From JAPOUP01 sp965199865 (GTDB lineage: Bacteria; Pseudomonadota; Alphaproteobacteria; Rhodobacterales; Rhodobacteraceae): 64,000 bases of DNA. Positions within the stretch are counted from its first letter, which is position 1. Every line of letters starts with the position of its first letter. Positions 8,537 through 18,245 of this stretch are shown here, in pieces. The notes below the pieces were generated by a model. It made no database searches, was not told the DNA's origin, and saw only the letters and a program-made list of their open reading frames with translations. Both the position numbers and the translations under genes were made by a program. The DNA lies in the NCBI GenBank assembly GCA_965199865.1, contig CBDATU010000005.1, positions 248,001 through 312,000 on the forward strand, read 5' to 3'.

Positions 8537-9967
8537 ATGCCACAGCCGGAGCTTTACCTGATTGCATTGGTCCTGCTGGCGGTGCCTTTCGCAATGCTGT
8601 TCCTGTTACGTCGATCAAAGGGTGGCGGCGCGTCACTGCGCGAAGCGAATGCCAGACTCAGTGCCACGCTCGAAAGAAGGGAAAGTGAACTTCGGGAGGC
8701 CCTGAAAGACGCCAATGGGTTCGAAGCGCTCGCCAGGGAGCGCAGGACGGAGATCGACCGCCTGAACGGCGACCTCTCCAGGCTACGCGCCAGGCTCGAC
8801 CATGAAGCCAGGGAACAGCGGGAACTTACCGGAAGAACCTCGTATCTGGAGGCCAGGCTGGAAGCTGAACGCCAGGTTTCCGAGGAGAGAATTCAGCTAC
8901 TGACGGACTATCGAAAGGAGATGCAGGCGAAGTTCAGCGAAATGGCCTCGGAAGCCCTAAGGCTTCAGGGTGAGCGGTTCTCGAAATCCAGTCTCGAAAA
9001 ACTGGAAACGGCCCTGACGCCATTGAGGGAACATGTGGGGCATTTCGAGCAGGAACTCAAGAACGTTCACCAGGAAACGATCAGGGAGCGGGAACTGCTG
9101 AAATTCGAGATTGCCCAGCTTGGCAGAAGGTCCGAGGAGATTTCGCAGGAGGCGGTTGCGCTAACACGCGCCCTGAAATCGGATCCGCGCATCCAGGGCG
9201 CATGGGGCGAAATGGTTCTGGAACGTATTCTTCAGGGATGCGGTCTGCGGGAAGGCGAGGAATACGAAACGCAGACGCATCGTGTCAGCGATGATGGCGA
9301 CCGGCTACGCCCGGATGTCATCATCCACATCCCTGGTGGAAAGACACTTGTCATTGATAGTAAGGTTTCGCTCGTGGCATATGCGGACATAGTGAACTCC
9401 GAAACGGAGGAAGAGGCTGCTGGAGCCCGGAAACGGCACGTCGCTTCGCTACACGGCCATATTACCAGACTCGCGTCTAAGGACTACCAGTATGCGGAAG
9501 AGGTTACGGTTGACTACGTCATCATGTTCGTGCCGATCGAGGGGGCGCTTTCCGAAGCCCTGAGAGAGGATAATTCGATCACCGAATTCGCTCTTGAGCG
9601 GAATGTGACTATTGCAACGCCAACGACACTTATGATGGCGCTCAGAACGATTGCGAATGTATGGGCCTTCGAACGGCGCAGCCAGAATGCCGAGGAGATC
9701 GCTTACCGGGCGGGTCGCCTCTACGACAAGGTCGCCGGTTTCGTCGACAGCATGAATAAAGTCGGCAAACGCCTTGATCAGGCGCAGAGCGCCTATCAGG
9801 CCGCATTCGTTCAACTATCGCGGGGACGGGGCAACATGCTGTCGCAGGTTGAGATGCTGAAGACCCTGGGGGCAAAGACAACAGCATCCATTGGCGCGGA
9901 TTTTGACGATACGGACGGAACCACCACCATGATCGACACCGAGGTTCCATCCGGTGGGACGGCGTGA
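8537..9967 (+). CDS. rmuC: DNA recombination protein RmuC
   Basis: A 476-residue protein with an N-terminal membrane anchor (residues 4-24), a long charged coiled coil at about 35-200, and a PD-(D/E)XK nuclease-like domain at about 210-390. The motifs RPDVIIHIPGG and TLVIDSKVSL carry the candidate catalytic Asp, Asp and Lys; IQGAWGEMVLERIL precedes them as in the family. RmuC limits inversions at short repeats and has recently been tied to DNA end processing. GGGGAG lies upstream of the ATG. Monocistronic here. Confidence 0.95.
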   Translation: MPQPELYLIALVLLAVPFAMLFLLRRSKGGGASLREANARLSATLERRESELREALKDANGFEALARERRTEIDRLNGDLSRLRARLDHEAREQRELTGRTSYLEARLEAERQVSEERIQLLTDYRKEMQAKFSEMASEALRLQGERFSKSSLEKLETALTPLREHVGHFEQELKNVHQETIRERELLKFEIAQLGRRSEEISQEAVALTRALKSDPRIQGAWGEMVLERILQGCGLREGEEYETQTHRVSDDGDRLRPDVIIHIPGGKTLVIDSKVSLVAYADIVNSETEEEAAGARKRHVASLHGHITRLASKDYQYAEEVTVDYVIMFVPIEGALSEALREDNSITEFALERNVTIATPTTLMMALRTIANVWAFERRSQNAEEIAYRAGRLYDKVAGFVDSMNKVGKRLDQAQSAYQAAFVQLSRGRGNMLSQVEMLKTLGAKTTASIGADFDDTDGTTTMIDTEVPSGGTA

Positions 9968-10085
9968 TCCGGGAACCTCCCTCGCCCTGAAGATGCCGAA
10001 CCGACAGGCGTGAGGATTTCGCAGGGATTTCAGATGGATGCGTGTGGAAGTTCCGTCACTCCACCGTTCAGGACCGGAGCTGGCC

Positions 10086-11192
10086 CTATCGCAGCGCATC
10101 GGAAAGGACGGATCGAATCAGGTCCGCATCCACGTCTTCGGCGATGAATGCCCGCCCGATGCCCCGGACCAAGATGAAGCGAAGGCGACCATCGACAACC
10201 TTCTTGTCCTGAGCCATCAGCGCAATCAGCGTCTCGGCATCCGGTAATTCTCCGGGAATTTCGGCAATATCAGTTCTCATTCCCATTGCCTTCAGGTGCG
10301 CACGCACGCGAACGGGATCCTCCTGAGCGCAAAGCCCCATACGGGCCGAAGTCTCGAATGCGAGTGCACAGCCAATCGCAACCCCTTCTCCATGCCGCAA
10401 TCGTTCCGAATAACCCGTCGCCGCCTCAAGCGCATGGCAGAATGTGTGACCCAGGTTCAGCAGCGCCCGGTCACCCTGTTCGGTTTCGTCACGCGCCACG
10501 ATATCCGCTTTCATCTGAACGCATCGACGCACCGCCTGCGTCCTTAGGTCAGCATCACCTTCGATCAGAGCCCGTGCGTTCACCTCAAGCCACTCAAAGA
10601 AATCCTGGTCACCGAGGAGCCCATATTTCACGACCTCCCCATAGCCGGCGAGGAAGTCACGCTTAGGCAATGTATCTAGTACCCCTATATCGGCGAGCAC
10701 AAGCGAGGGCTGGTGGAATGCTCCTACCAGATTCTTGCCGTGAGACGAATTTATCCCTGTCTTGCCTCCTACCGAACTGTCAACCTGGGCCAGCAGCGTC
10801 GTAGGTACCTGCACGTAGCGGACGCCCCGGCGCAGAACCGCGGCGGCAAAGCCCCCGAGATCACCGATCACGCCCCCACCTAGAACCAGCACCACGTCAC
10901 CGCGCTCAACCCTTTGATTCAATAGCCAGTCGACCATATGCGAAAGCCACCGCCACGATTTCGTCTGTTCACCTGCAGGCAGTGTCAGACACCTGCTCTC
11001 AATGCCACTGGCGGCAAGCCCGTCCTGCAAACTCCCGAGATGCAGCGCGGCCACGGCTTCATCGGCCAGAACCACCACCTTTGGGCGCGACAGCAATGGC
11101 GCCACTTCCACTCCGGCCCGTTCGATGAGCCCCTGCCCGACCCTAACGTCATAGGATCTTCGTCCAAACTCAATCCGGACCGTGCAGGTCAT
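10086..11192 (-). CDS. aroB: 3-Dehydroquinate synthase
   Basis: A 368-residue cytosolic enzyme of the shikimate pathway that converts DAHP to 3-dehydroquinate using NAD and a divalent metal. Visible motifs are VLVLGGGVIGDLGGFAAAVL (NAD-binding), PTTLLAQVDSSVGGKTGIN (phosphate and active-site loop), GEVVKYGLL and LNLGHTFCHALE (metal-binding His). Its ATG overlaps the stop of aroK (ATGA), so the two are translationally coupled. The aroK-aroB order next to xerD is typical of alphaproteobacteria. Confidence 0.97.
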   Translation of the reverse strand: MTCTVRIEFGRRSYDVRVGQGLIERAGVEVAPLLSRPKVVVLADEAVAALHLGSLQDGLAASGIESRCLTLPAGEQTKSWRWLSHMVDWLLNQRVERGDVVLVLGGGVIGDLGGFAAAVLRRGVRYVQVPTTLLAQVDSSVGGKTGINSSHGKNLVGAFHQPSLVLADIGVLDTLPKRDFLAGYGEVVKYGLLGDQDFFEWLEVNARALIEGDADLRTQAVRRCVQMKADIVARDETEQGDRALLNLGHTFCHALEAATGYSERLRHGEGVAIGCALAFETSARMGLCAQEDPVRVRAHLKAMGMRTDIAEIPGELPDAETLIALMAQDKKVVDGRLRFILVRGIGRAFIAEDVDADLIRSVLSDALR

Positions 11193-11749
11193 GCCCGCCT
11201 CTCGAGAATATCGGGCCGGGTCAGAAGTGTTCCTATAACCTGGTTCATCGTATCCTGAACGGTGTATCCTTCATGGGTGTCGACATGAAGCTCCGCGAGG
11301 CCATAGACAGGGTTTCGGGCTTCGTACAGTTCGGCCAGGGTCGCGAATGGATTTGCGGTTCGTAGGAGCGGCCGTGTTCTCTTGTGTCTGACACGATCCC
11401 AGAGCAGGCTCAGGTCAGCACGCAGCCAGAGAGCCACACCTTTGCCGGAAATCATGCGCCGGTTGACCGGATTTAGGTACACACCACCACCAGTTGCCAG
11501 AATCCCAGGCTCACTCTCCAGCAGCCTCGCGATCACCTGTGTCTCCTTCTGCCTGAAGAAAGATTCACCACTGCACTCGAAAATCTCGGCAATAGACCGA
11601 TTGGCGGCCCTCTCGATCTCCGTGTCACTGTCGAGAAACGGAACGGACAGCGCCTCCGCCACCGCAGAGCCGATCTTGGTCTTGCCCGCCCCCATCATGC
11701 CCACAAAGGCGACGGTTCTCTTCAGCACAAATTCCATGAACCGTTCCAT
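11189..11749 (-). CDS. aroK: Shikimate kinase
   Basis: A 186-residue P-loop kinase that phosphorylates shikimate at the 3-hydroxyl. Walker A is VGMMGAGKTKIG, the substrate-binding DSDTEIE follows, then GGGVYLNP and the lid region with RHKRTRPLLR. Two in-frame ATGs exist: 11749 (MERFMEFVLKRT) and 11737 (MEFVLKRT); homologues usually start like the second, but neither has an ideal ribosome binding site. First gene of the aroK-aroB pair. Confidence 0.95.
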   Translation of the reverse strand: MERFMEFVLKRTVAFVGMMGAGKTKIGSAVAEALSVPFLDSDTEIERAANRSIAEIFECSGESFFRQKETQVIARLLESEPGILATGGGVYLNPVNRRMISGKGVALWLRADLSLLWDRVRHKRTRPLLRTANPFATLAELYEARNPVYGLAELHVDTHEGYTVQDTMNQVIGTLLTRPDILERRA

Positions 11750-11863
11750 ACCTCAATTTCCTTCAGAACTCATTGGCGATTCCGATCAGGAAATGCCATA
11801 TGTTTCTGCACTGAACCCAATAGGATAAGAGAACATCGGCAACGGCTACCGAGCGAGGCGCAA

Positions 11864-12004
11864 ATGAGCTTTCTAACCGTCCTGAAAATCATCGCAGTCC
11901 TTTTGGCCCTCGCCCTGCTCGGGCTGGTCGCATTCGCCTATCTCGGAGATCTCTCGCCGCACCAGGTGGATATTGTAGAACCGGTAGCGATTGATGCGGA
12001 CTAG
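11864..12004 (+). CDS. Small single-pass membrane protein, 46 residues
   Basis: A short ORF starting MSFLTVLKIIAVLLALALLG, with one strongly hydrophobic helix at about residues 5-27, then a short polar and acidic tail ending DAD. It reads on the opposite strand from aroK, across from it, and its last 11 bases overlap the start of the next gene, which suggests translational coupling. GAGCGAGG lies near the start as a weak ribosome binding site. I cannot assign a function. Its position upstream of a secreted protein and xerD suggests it belongs to that operon. Confidence 0.6.
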   Translation: MSFLTVLKIIAVLLALALLGLVAFAYLGDLSPHQVDIVEPVAIDAD

Positions 12005-13535
12005 AACAATCTGGGCCATTGCCGCACTCATTCTGAGCTGTGGAACCACATCGGCACAGATGCCCCTATCAGCCATCGACTGGCTGTCCGAAAACTTTGT
12101 GGATCCCGCCACCGATCCAGTCTCAACACAGCCGCAGAATGAGTGGATACTGATTGAAGGAGCCGACCCGGAAGTCATTTCCGTCACGCCAATCACTGCC
12201 GCGACAACCGATTCGGTTGGCCTTCTTTCAGCCAACGCTACCGGACTGCCACACAGCCTATGGGGATCAACGGAAAGCTCTGAGATCGCCAATCTCCTTT
12301 CGGAAGTGAATGACGGGCTTCTTCCCTCGATGCAGAGACTTCTGTTTGTCCTTCTGCTGGCGGAGGTGGCTCCCCCCATTGACGGTGATGCCAACGGAAA
12401 GCTGTTTCTTGCCCGCGTTGATTCCCTTGTGGCTCTCGGTGCCGTCGAACAGGCGCAGGCACTTCTGGAGCGTGCCGGCCCTGACGATTCCGAACGCTTT
12501 CGCCGCTGGTTCGACGTCAGCCTCCTCACGGGAACCGAAAGAGTCGCCTGTGCAAGACTGCTGCGCAGACCTGGCCTGATGAAATCCCTGTCCGCACGTA
12601 TATTCTGCCTTGCCCGCGGCGGAGACTGGAGTGCGGCGGCTCTGACGCTTGCCGCTGGACGGGCGCTTGGCGCGATCGACGAGGTCGATGCAGAACTTCT
12701 GACCCGTTTCCTGACCCCAGATATGGATGAATACGCGGATCCGCTGCCGACGCCGATGCGTCCGAGCCCCCTGGCATTCCGGATCCATGAAGCGATTGGC
12801 GAACCATTGCCTACAACTACGTTGCCGCGTGCGTTTGCCCAGGCCGATCTACGATCGAATGTTGGATGGAAGGCCCAGATCGAGGCGGCTGAACGGCTTG
12901 CGCAGACAGGCGCGGTCTCAGCAAATCTTCTGCTGGGGCTTTACACCAAACAGAGGCCGGCGGCATCAGGCGGGGTCTGGAACCGGTCGGCGGCGATCCA
13001 GAGATTCGACACCGCCATTCGGGAAAGAAATCCCGACATGATAGCGGACTCCCTGCCAGAAGCATGGCAGGCGATGCGATACATCGGCCTCGAAGCGTTT
13101 CTTGCGCAACTTTACGCCGAAGACCTTCGAACGGTCGAACTGCGAATGCCAGCCGACTCACTTGCGTACCGTCTAATGTTACTGTCGAAGGAATACGAGG
13201 CGGCGGCTGTGGATCACCTGCCCGTTGACGCTGACGAACGCTTTCTACAGGCGGTCGCGCAGGGATATCTGACAGGAGTAGCGGCTCCGAACGAACTTGC
13301 CCGCGCCATCGCTGATGGTTTCCACGCCCCCAGGGCTCCAGACTCGCTGGCAAGGCTGGTTGAGCGTGGCGAACTCGGCGCTGCGATCCTCTATGCGGTC
13401 AGAAAAATGCGTGATGGCGAGACGGGTAACTTTGGAGAGCTTGCGGAGGCGATCGCCCTGTTCCGGGCGATTGGACTTGAAGACGTGGCGCGCCGTGCGG
13501 CCCTGGAGGCGATGATCCTGGATAGGCGGGCATGA
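11994..13535 (+). CDS. Secreted alpha-helical repeat protein, function unknown
   Basis: A 513-residue protein beginning with signal peptide MRTRTIWAIAALILSCGTTSA, so it is exported to the periplasm. The rest is rich in Ala, Leu and charged residues, with repeated helical segments such as RVDSLVALGAVEQAQALLER that resemble TPR/Sel1-like helices, but no clear catalytic motif. The ATG at 11994 is chosen; a TTG lies one codon upstream. Its end overlaps the xerD start by four bases (ATGA), so both are on one message. Proteins of this size precede xerD in several Rhodobacteraceae-like genomes as I recall, without a known role. Confidence 0.75.
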   Translation: MRTRTIWAIAALILSCGTTSAQMPLSAIDWLSENFVDPATDPVSTQPQNEWILIEGADPEVISVTPITAATTDSVGLLSANATGLPHSLWGSTESSEIANLLSEVNDGLLPSMQRLLFVLLLAEVAPPIDGDANGKLFLARVDSLVALGAVEQAQALLERAGPDDSERFRRWFDVSLLTGTERVACARLLRRPGLMKSLSARIFCLARGGDWSAAALTLAAGRALGAIDEVDAELLTRFLTPDMDEYADPLPTPMRPSPLAFRIHEAIGEPLPTTTLPRAFAQADLRSNVGWKAQIEAAERLAQTGAVSANLLLGLYTKQRPAASGGVWNRSAAIQRFDTAIRERNPDMIADSLPEAWQAMRYIGLEAFLAQLYAEDLRTVELRMPADSLAYRLMLLSKEYEAAAVDHLPVDADERFLQAVAQGYLTGVAAPNELARAIADGFHAPRAPDSLARLVERGELGAAILYAVRKMRDGETGNFGELAEAIALFRAIGLEDVARRAALEAMILDRRA

Positions 13536-14458
13536 GCCAACACTGGATACAGGCATTCATCGAAGCGCAGGCCGCCGAACAGGGCGCGGCCGAGAACACA
13601 CAGCTTGCATATGTGCGTGACCTCAGCGACTTCGTTCAATGGCTTGGAGGACGATCCCGTGAGCTGGGAGACGCGTCGCACAGGGACATAGAGGACTATC
13701 TGCTGCATTGTGATGCACAGGGGCTTGCAAGATCGACACGTGCCCGACGGCTGTCGGCAATCAGACAGCTCTACAGGTTCGCTTTCGAGGAAGGCCGGCG
13801 CAGCGACAATCCCGCGCTTCAGGTCAAGGGACCCAAAAGGACCAGGGCGCTGCCGAAGATCCTAAGCGAGGAGGAGGTCGATCGACTGCTGTTGGCCTCG
13901 CGGGAACATGGCCGTAGCCAGCTGGACCGCAAACGCAACACCTGCCTGATGGAACTGCTATACGCAACCGGCATGCGTGTCAGCGAGCTTGTGGCAATGC
14001 CGGTCGAATCTGCACGGGGAACTCCCAATCTGCTGCTTGTCCGGGGAAAGGGCGGAAAGGAACGCATGGTGCCCCTCTCCCCGCCTGCCCGCTCCGCCCT
14101 GGCGGCCTGGATCGCGGCCAGGGACGAAGCGGAGAAAGCTGCGCTTGCGAATGGAGGCGCAGCTTCGCGCTTTCTTTTTCCATCGCGTGGCAGATCCGGC
14201 CATCTGACAAGAAATAGCTTCTACCTGCTCGTCAAGAGCCTTGCGGTGGCAGGTGGAGTTTCCCCAGCCAAAGTCACTCCGCATTCCCTTCGGCATGCCT
14301 TCGCCACCCATCTTCTGGCCAACGGCGCCGACCTGCGTTCGATTCAGACGCTGCTGGGCCATGCGGATGTCTCTACAACGGAAATCTACACACATATCCT
14401 CGACGAAAGACTTAAGCAGCTAGTATTCGGACATCACCCGCTTGCCCGCGAGAACTGA
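13532..14458 (+). CDS. xerD: Site-specific tyrosine recombinase XerD
   Basis: A 308-residue tyrosine recombinase. The N-terminal SAM-like DNA-binding domain is at residues 1-90 and the catalytic domain at about 110-300. Catalytic residues are visible: Arg in ATGMRVSEL, Lys in GKGGKERMVPL, His and Arg in HSLRHAFATH, His in LLGHADVST and the nucleophile Tyr in TTEIYTH. With XerC it resolves chromosome dimers at dif. It could formally be XerC, but the context next to aroK-aroB favours XerD. Translationally coupled to the upstream secreted-protein gene. Confidence 0.93.
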   Translation: MSQHWIQAFIEAQAAEQGAAENTQLAYVRDLSDFVQWLGGRSRELGDASHRDIEDYLLHCDAQGLARSTRARRLSAIRQLYRFAFEEGRRSDNPALQVKGPKRTRALPKILSEEEVDRLLLASREHGRSQLDRKRNTCLMELLYATGMRVSELVAMPVESARGTPNLLLVRGKGGKERMVPLSPPARSALAAWIAARDEAEKAALANGGAASRFLFPSRGRSGHLTRNSFYLLVKSLAVAGGVSPAKVTPHSLRHAFATHLLANGADLRSIQTLLGHADVSTTEIYTHILDERLKQLVFGHHPLAREN

Positions 14459-14681
14459 CAGCCATTTCGCTGACCTCAGGGCACTTTCCGCAGTGCTGGC
14501 CATATCGATCCCCATCGCCCGAAAGAAGGACATCTGACCATCACCTGGCATCCAGGAACGGACCACCAGCCACTGGCCATCGCAGTTTCATCGGTCGGAT
14601 ATGGAACATACATGTGCCTGCCCATCCTTGAAAGGACGCAGTCACATCTCCATAAAGCAGGGTAATCCCAGGAAGATGATC

Positions 14682-15989
14682 ATGGATCCCACCTCCTTCG
14701 TTCTCGACGCCGCCTTCTGGCTTTCCTCGTCCGCCATTGCCGGGCTTCTGATACTATCCGCCTTCTTTTCGGGCTCGGAAACCGCGCTGACGGCCGCAAG
14801 CCGTGGAAAACTGCGCTCCCAGGCGGATAAGGGCAACAAGGGCGCCGCACGCGCGCTTAGGATCACGGAGGACAGCGAGCGCCTCATCGGCTCGGTTCTA
14901 CTGGGCAACAATCTCGTCAACATCCTTGCCGCTTCGCTTGCCACCACGCTATTCACGCGATCATTTGGTGAGTCGGGTGTGGCTCTGGCAACGCTCGTGA
15001 TGACAATTCTGGTTCTGGTATTCGCGGAAGTGCTCCCGAAGACTTACGCAATCACCAATGCCGAACGTGCCGCCGCCCTTGTTTCGCCCGGCATCCGGAT
15101 CGCAATCCTGATATTTGCCCCGGTCGTCAGTGCCGTACGTACGTTCGTGAGAGGGTTACTGCGAATTTTCGGTGTCAGGGCCGATCCAGACAGCCATATT
15201 CTAGCCATACGTGAGGAAATCGTCGGTGCGATCACCCTTGGCCATTCGCAGGGAGCGGTTGAAAAGGAGGATCGCGACCGCCTTCTTGGTGCCCTGGATC
15301 TTGGCGACCGAACCGTGGATGAGATCATGCGCCACCGCAGCGACATCGAGATGATCGACGCCAGTCAGCATCCGGAAAGGATCCTTGAGCAGTGCCTGGC
15401 GTCAAGCCACAGCAGGTTGCCCGTCTGGAGTGATGAGCCGGAAAACATCGTCGGTGTCATCCATGCCAAGGACCTGCTTCGTGCCATGCATACCTGCTGG
15501 CAACAGGCAGGCGACGCTTCCAACACCTATGAGGGCTTCGATATCCGGAAAGTCGCGATGCAGCCCTATTTCGTTCCCGAAACCACGATGCTCGACGATC
15601 AGATGAGGCAGTTCCTCCGACGGCAGGCCCATTTCGGCCTGGTTGTCGATGAGTATGGCAGTCTACAGGGACTGATCACGCTTGAGGACATTCTGGAAGA
15701 GATCGTCGGTGAGATCACCGACGAATTCGACCTGACTCCCGAACAGCCGATGCGAAGGACCGAGGATGGCCATTTCCTGGTCGACGGTGCGATGACCATT
15801 CGGGACCTGAACCGGGCGACGGACTGGAACCTTCCGGATGACGAAGCCAACACGATTGCGGGTCTTGTGATTCACGAGGCGCAGATGATTCCCGCTCAGG
15901 GTCAGGAATTCTCCTTCCACGGCTTCCGGTTTGAGGTGACGGCCCGCCGGGATAACAGAATCACCCGGTTAAAGATGAAGCCGCTCTGA
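14682..15989 (+). CDS. CNNM/CorC-family membrane protein with CBS pair (HlyC/CorC, 'hemolysin')
   Basis: A 435-residue inner-membrane protein. The DUF21/CNNM transmembrane domain spans residues 10-190 (SAFFSGSETALTAASRGKLR, then LLGNNLVNILAASLATTLF, and VFAEVLPKTYAITNAERAA). Two CBS domains follow at about 205-335 (GVIHAKDLLR, then VVDEYGSLQGLITLEDILEE), and a C-terminal CorC_HlyC domain at about 350-430. Members transport Mg or related cations or control their transport; the older hemolysin name is misleading. The ATG at 14682 sits six bases after AGGAAG. Confidence 0.93.
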   Translation: MDPTSFVLDAAFWLSSSAIAGLLILSAFFSGSETALTAASRGKLRSQADKGNKGAARALRITEDSERLIGSVLLGNNLVNILAASLATTLFTRSFGESGVALATLVMTILVLVFAEVLPKTYAITNAERAAALVSPGIRIAILIFAPVVSAVRTFVRGLLRIFGVRADPDSHILAIREEIVGAITLGHSQGAVEKEDRDRLLGALDLGDRTVDEIMRHRSDIEMIDASQHPERILEQCLASSHSRLPVWSDEPENIVGVIHAKDLLRAMHTCWQQAGDASNTYEGFDIRKVAMQPYFVPETTMLDDQMRQFLRRQAHFGLVVDEYGSLQGLITLEDILEEIVGEITDEFDLTPEQPMRRTEDGHFLVDGAMTIRDLNRATDWNLPDDEANTIAGLVIHEAQMIPAQGQEFSFHGFRFEVTARRDNRITRLKMKPL

Positions 15990-16401
15990 AGTCTCCTGGA
16001 TACCGTATTCCAGCCGGTGAATGCGGCCCTGGAATTCGGCATCCGCGGGAGGTGAGGCTTCCGTCATCCGCCTTCGATGCCAATCCCGGCGGGGTCTGGC
16101 GCTTTCCAGTCGCCCATGGGGAATCCGAAACAATGTACGCAAATTCCGGTCCTGCTGGCGGACCCCACATTGGAATGCGTCAACATCTGACTGGCCCATT
16201 GACGTTCAGTCAGCGAAATCGTAATCTATGGATAGAGAGCAGTTCGGCCGTTTCATCCTGGAGTTATGGGACAGGGTCCAATTCTGGACCCCTGTGAGTC
16301 ATGAACGCCCGTTCGGAGCGAACTGGGCGTAGACATGGCGTCATCCTGAAAGGTCTGGATCACTCCCTACGCTTTTGAATTCGACTGGAATTGAGGGTAC
16401 G
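15990..16401. other. Gene-poor interval between the CNNM gene and the IalB gene
   Basis: About 410 bases with short frames only. I see no coding signal, tRNA-like fold or repeat. It probably holds the terminator of the upstream gene and the promoter of the next, but I could not pick convincing hexamers. Confidence 0.5.
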
Positions 16402-17004
16402 ATGACCGGATACGGATCGCTGATGGCTTACATAACCAGATTCCTGCCGCTTGTGTTGTTCATGGTGGCGTCACCAGTAGATGCCCAGAGTGCTGAAGGA
16501 AATGAACCAATTGGCCTGGAACCAGCCCAGGAGGGTGCCGGGGGAGAAGGAGGATCCGTATATATTGGTGCTGTATACGGTGACTGGGAGGTACGATGCA
16601 TCGGAATCGAAAGTAGTCCGGATTCCTGCCAGCTTTATCAGCTTCTTGCGGACAATTCCGGCAACCCGGTCGCTGAAATCAACATTTTTCCCGTGTCTGG
16701 CGATGCCGAATTCGTCGCGGGAACGACGGTGGTAACACCACTTGAAACCCTATTGACCGAGGGGCTGGAAGTTTCCGTTGACGGAGGGGAGGTCAGAAGC
16801 CACCCGTTTCTTTGGTGCAGCGCCGTTGGCTGCGTCAGCCGCATTGGTCTAACCCAGGCCGATCTGGCGGCGCTGAAAGCTGGCTCACAGGTGAGGTTGA
16901 GCATCGTTCCCGCTCGCGCGCCCAGTCATAGGGTCAACCTGACAGTCTCACTGACTGGCCTTACCGCCGGATTCAATGATGTCGTGGCGAGATCCGACCA
17001 ATAG
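16402..17004 (+). CDS. Invasion-associated locus B (IalB) family secreted protein
   Basis: A 200-residue secreted protein. The signal peptide lies within the first ~37 residues (ITRFLPLVLFMVASPVDAQS). The IalB domain covers about residues 55-190: the opening YGDWEVRCIG with a conserved Cys, SCQLYQLL, and the second Cys pair in FLWCSAVGCVSRIGL. The family was named from Bartonella, but in free-living alphaproteobacteria these proteins are common and of unknown role. The ATG at 16402 has GAGGG just upstream. Confidence 0.88.
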   Translation: MTGYGSLMAYITRFLPLVLFMVASPVDAQSAEGNEPIGLEPAQEGAGGEGGSVYIGAVYGDWEVRCIGIESSPDSCQLYQLLADNSGNPVAEINIFPVSGDAEFVAGTTVVTPLETLLTEGLEVSVDGGEVRSHPFLWCSAVGCVSRIGLTQADLAALKAGSQVRLSIVPARAPSHRVNLTVSLTGLTAGFNDVVARSDQ

Positions 17005-17036
17005 CCTTCCCGCTGTCCCGATAAGCTACTGGAATG

Positions 17037-18245
17037 TCAGATGGCCTTCAGCGCCAGAACCGCATTCAGCCCGCCGAATGCGAATGCATTGGATAGAGAT
17101 ATGTCCACCGCCACTTCCCGCGCCTCATTGGGAACGACGTCAAGGGCACATTCAGGATCATGCTCCTCGTAACCGATCGTTGGCGCGATAACACCATCAC
17201 GTACGGCCATGATACATGCCAGCAGTTCGACGGCGCTGGTACCCCCTATCAGGTGTCCGTGCATCGACTTGGTTGACGAAATCATGAGATTGTCCGCATG
17301 TGCACCGAACACATCCGAAACGGCGGCACATTCGGTCTTGTCGTTGGCAGCGGTTCCCGTACCGTGCGCGTTTATGTAGCCGATGGATGTGGCATTGATG
17401 CGGGCGTCCCGAATGGCACCCTTTATCGCCCGCGCCGCGCCCTGCCGGGACGGCATAACGATATCAGCGGCATCAGAAGTCATGGCGAATCCGATCACCT
17501 CGGCCAGTATCTCCGCTCCACGCTTCCTTGCCTGTTCCATCTCTTCAAACACGAACACTCCGGCACCCTCGCCCTGGACCATTCCGTTGCGGGTGGCGCT
17601 GAACGGTCGGCAGGCGTCCTTTGACATCACCCGCAAACCTTCCCACGCCTTCACGCCACCAAAACAGAGCATGGACTCGGAACCACCGGTAACCATCACC
17701 TTCGTCATGCCGGATCGAATCATGTGAAACGCCTGCCCCATCGCATGGTTGGAGCTGGCGCAGGCAGTAGCCACGGTGAAAGACGGTCCCTTGAGATTCC
17801 ATCGCATCGAAAGATGGGATGCCGCTGAATTATTCATCAGTTTTGGCACCACAAACGGATGGACCCGGTTCCTGCCATCCTCATAGACCGCACGGTAATT
17901 GTCGTCCTGGGTGGAAAGCCCGCCCCCGGATGTGCCAAGCACCACGCCCGACTGCGCGGCCAGTGCGCCTGAGAACTCAAGCCCCGACTGTGTTATCGCC
18001 TGCTCGGCAGCGAGCAGGGCGAACTGTGTGAAGCGATCAAGCAATGCAATTTCCTGGCGGTTGAAATGCGCATGCTCGTCATAATCCCTGACCTGCCCAC
18101 CAATCCTTACTGACAGCCGGTCCACATCGCGAATATCCAGCGGCCCAATTCCACATCTCCCCTCCCGCATCGCCTCCAGGGTATCGGCAACCTTGTGTCC
18201 CAACGGGTTGATGGTGCCCGCGCCGGTAATTGCGACGCGCTTCAT
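17037..18245 (-). CDS. fabF: Beta-ketoacyl-ACP synthase II
   Basis: A 402-residue thiolase-fold condensing enzyme. The catalytic Cys is in TVATACASSNHAMG, with His in NAHGTGTAANDKTE and Lys and His in SSTKSMHGHLIGGTSAVE; the N-terminal ITGAGTINPLG is typical. It extends acyl-ACP by two carbons with malonyl-ACP. It overlaps the following dedicated acyl carrier protein gene (ATGA at 18242-18245), and lpxD lies upstream in the same operon, so it probably makes special acyl chains for the outer membrane rather than serving bulk fatty acid synthesis (inference). Confidence 0.92.
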   Translation of the reverse strand: MKRVAITGAGTINPLGHKVADTLEAMREGRCGIGPLDIRDVDRLSVRIGGQVRDYDEHAHFNRQEIALLDRFTQFALLAAEQAITQSGLEFSGALAAQSGVVLGTSGGGLSTQDDNYRAVYEDGRNRVHPFVVPKLMNNSAASHLSMRWNLKGPSFTVATACASSNHAMGQAFHMIRSGMTKVMVTGGSESMLCFGGVKAWEGLRVMSKDACRPFSATRNGMVQGEGAGVFVFEEMEQARKRGAEILAEVIGFAMTSDAADIVMPSRQGAARAIKGAIRDARINATSIGYINAHGTGTAANDKTECAAVSDVFGAHADNLMISSTKSMHGHLIGGTSAVELLACIMAVRDGVIAPTIGYEEHDPECALDVVPNEAREVAVDISLSNAFAFGGLNAVLALKAI

